Assembly (NCBI GenBank): GCA_919902965.1
Contig: CAKKSJ010000082.1
Location: 1-5,666 of the forward strand
Reading direction: 5' to 3'
DNA from: Burkholderiales bacterium
GTDB lineage: Bacteria; Pseudomonadota; Gammaproteobacteria; Burkholderiales; SG8-39
Length of the DNA stretch: 5,666 bases
Shown piece after piece: positions 4,850-5,666 of this stretch. Below the pieces are notes generated by a model. That model saw nothing but the letters and a program-made list of their open reading frames with translations, did not search any database and was not told the origin of the DNA. The position numbers and the translations under genes are program-made. Position 1 is the first letter of the stretch. Each line of letters opens with the position of its first letter.

Positions 4850-5666
4850 ATGCTGATCGATTTCTTCCTCAAGCTCAAAGCAGCCAAGGTCCCGGTCACG
4901 ACCAAGGAATACCTCATGCTCATCGAGGGCATGCAAAAGGGCGTGGCCGGCGCCTCGATCGACGATTTCTATTATTTCGCGCGGACCTGCCTGGTCAAGG
5001 ACGAGGCCAACTTCGACAAGTTCGACCGCACCTTCGGCGAGTACTTCAAGGGCGTGGAAGCCATCATGGGCGTGGAAGCCGACATCCCGCTGGAGTGGCT
5101 GCGCAAGCAGGCCGAACTCAACCTGAGTCCCGAGGAGAAGGCCAGGATCGAGGCCATGGGCGGCTGGGAAAAGCTCATGGAGACCCTGAAAAAACGCCTG
5201 GAAGAGCAAAAGGGCCGGCACCAGGGCGGCAGCAAGTGGATAGGCACCGGCGGCACCTCGCCTTACGGGGCCTACGGCTATAACCCCGAAGGCGTGCGCA
5301 TTGGCCAGGACGGCTCGCGCAACCGCTCGGCGGTGAAAGTGTGGGACCAGCGTGAGTACCAGAACCTGGACGACCAGGTGGAACTGGGCACGCGCAACAT
5401 CAAGATCGCGCTGCGCCGCCTGCGCCGCTTCGCCCGCGACGGCGCCCAGGAGGAACTCGACCTGGACAACACCATCGCCTCCACCGCGAAAAAAGCCGGG
5501 ATGCTCGACATCCTGATGCGGCCCGAGCGCCACAACAAGGTCAAGGTGCTGCTGTTTTTCGATATCGGCGGCTCGATGGACGATCACATCAAGCTGTGCG
5601 AGGAGATGTTCTCCGCGGCCAAGACCGAATTCAAGCACATGGAGTATTTCTACTTCCACAACTGCC
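4850..5666 (+). CDS. CoxE-like VWA-domain protein (partial, 3' end beyond window)
   Basis: The frame is open from the ATG at 4850 to the window edge, giving 272 residues without a stop. Residues 1-125 are helical and charged (IDFFLKLKAAKVPVTTKEY at the start, then LSPEEKARIEAMGGWEKLMETLKKRLEEQ). A Gly/Tyr/Ser-rich linker follows (GGSKWIGTGGTSPYGAYGY, 126-144). The VWA core begins around 229 with KVKVLLFFDIGGSMDD. The metal-site motif reads D238-I-G240-G-S242 rather than the usual DxSxS. CoxE proteins are near 400 residues, so roughly a third is probably missing; that part would hold the remaining metal-site residues. It likely partners the MoxR ATPase upstream, as CoxE does CoxD. No strong ribosome site precedes the ATG, so translation may be coupled to moxR. 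Confidence 0.9.
   Translation, partial: MLIDFFLKLKAAKVPVTTKEYLMLIEGMQKGVAGASIDDFYYFARTCLVKDEANFDKFDRTFGEYFKGVEAIMGVEADIPLEWLRKQAELNLSPEEKARIEAMGGWEKLMETLKKRLEEQKGRHQGGSKWIGTGGTSPYGAYGYNPEGVRIGQDGSRNRSAVKVWDQREYQNLDDQVELGTRNIKIALRRLRRFARDGAQEELDLDNTIASTAKKAGMLDILMRPERHNKVKVLLFFDIGGSMDDHIKLCEEMFSAAKTEFKHMEYFYFHNC

Noticed and set aside
4277..5659. 460-codon open frame on the minus strand
   Set aside because: It lies wholly antisense to moxR and the VWA gene, both of which have clear family motifs. Its composition (many Val/Leu/His/Asp) is what the complement of GC-rich coding DNA gives.

Overview
The window looks like part of a GC-rich proteobacterial chromosome, most likely a betaproteobacterium. 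The evidence is a quinone-linked class 2 PyrD, a short soluble RsxB/RnfB-type ferredoxin next to nth, a DUF1841 protein, small periplasmic c-type cytochromes and a MoxR/CoxE-type pair. The exact lineage cannot be fixed by reading alone. All genes are intact except the last, which runs off the right edge.

Layout. Positions 1-339 hold no convincing gene but contain a dense cluster of inverted repeats: four stem-loops between 56 and 261. A weak promoter-like -10 element sits directly in front of pyrD. Positions 340-3102 (+) form a tight cluster: pyrD (pyrimidine synthesis), rsxB (two-cluster ferredoxin plus an N-terminal Fe-S motif), nth (endonuclease III) and a DUF1841 gene. pyrD/rsxB and rsxB/nth each overlap by an ATGA tetranucleotide, and the DUF1841 gene follows nth after 14 bases. 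Positions 3129-3800 (-) carry two small, related, exported monohaem cytochromes c, convergent with the first cluster. Positions 3980-5666 (+), divergent from the cytochromes, carry a MoxR-family AAA+ ATPase and the first 272 residues of a CoxE-like VWA protein.

How the genes fit together. The first cluster joins a membrane-associated, quinone-reducing pyrimidine enzyme with a ferredoxin and an Fe-S DNA glycosylase. The rsxB-nth linkage recalls the E. coli rsxABCDGE-nth operon, here without any other rsx gene in view. The two cytochromes are probably periplasmic electron carriers. The MoxR/VWA pair resembles chaperone pairs such as CoxD/CoxE and CbbQ/CbbO, which mature or remodel metalloenzymes, but no obvious client enzyme lies in the window.

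No clearly new system is demonstrated. The items most worth checking are the upstream stem-loop cluster, the apparently leaderless pyrD, the dyad at the expected -35 position of the moxR promoter, the paralogous cytochrome pair beside MoxR/VWA, and the glycine-substituted MIDAS motif of the VWA protein.
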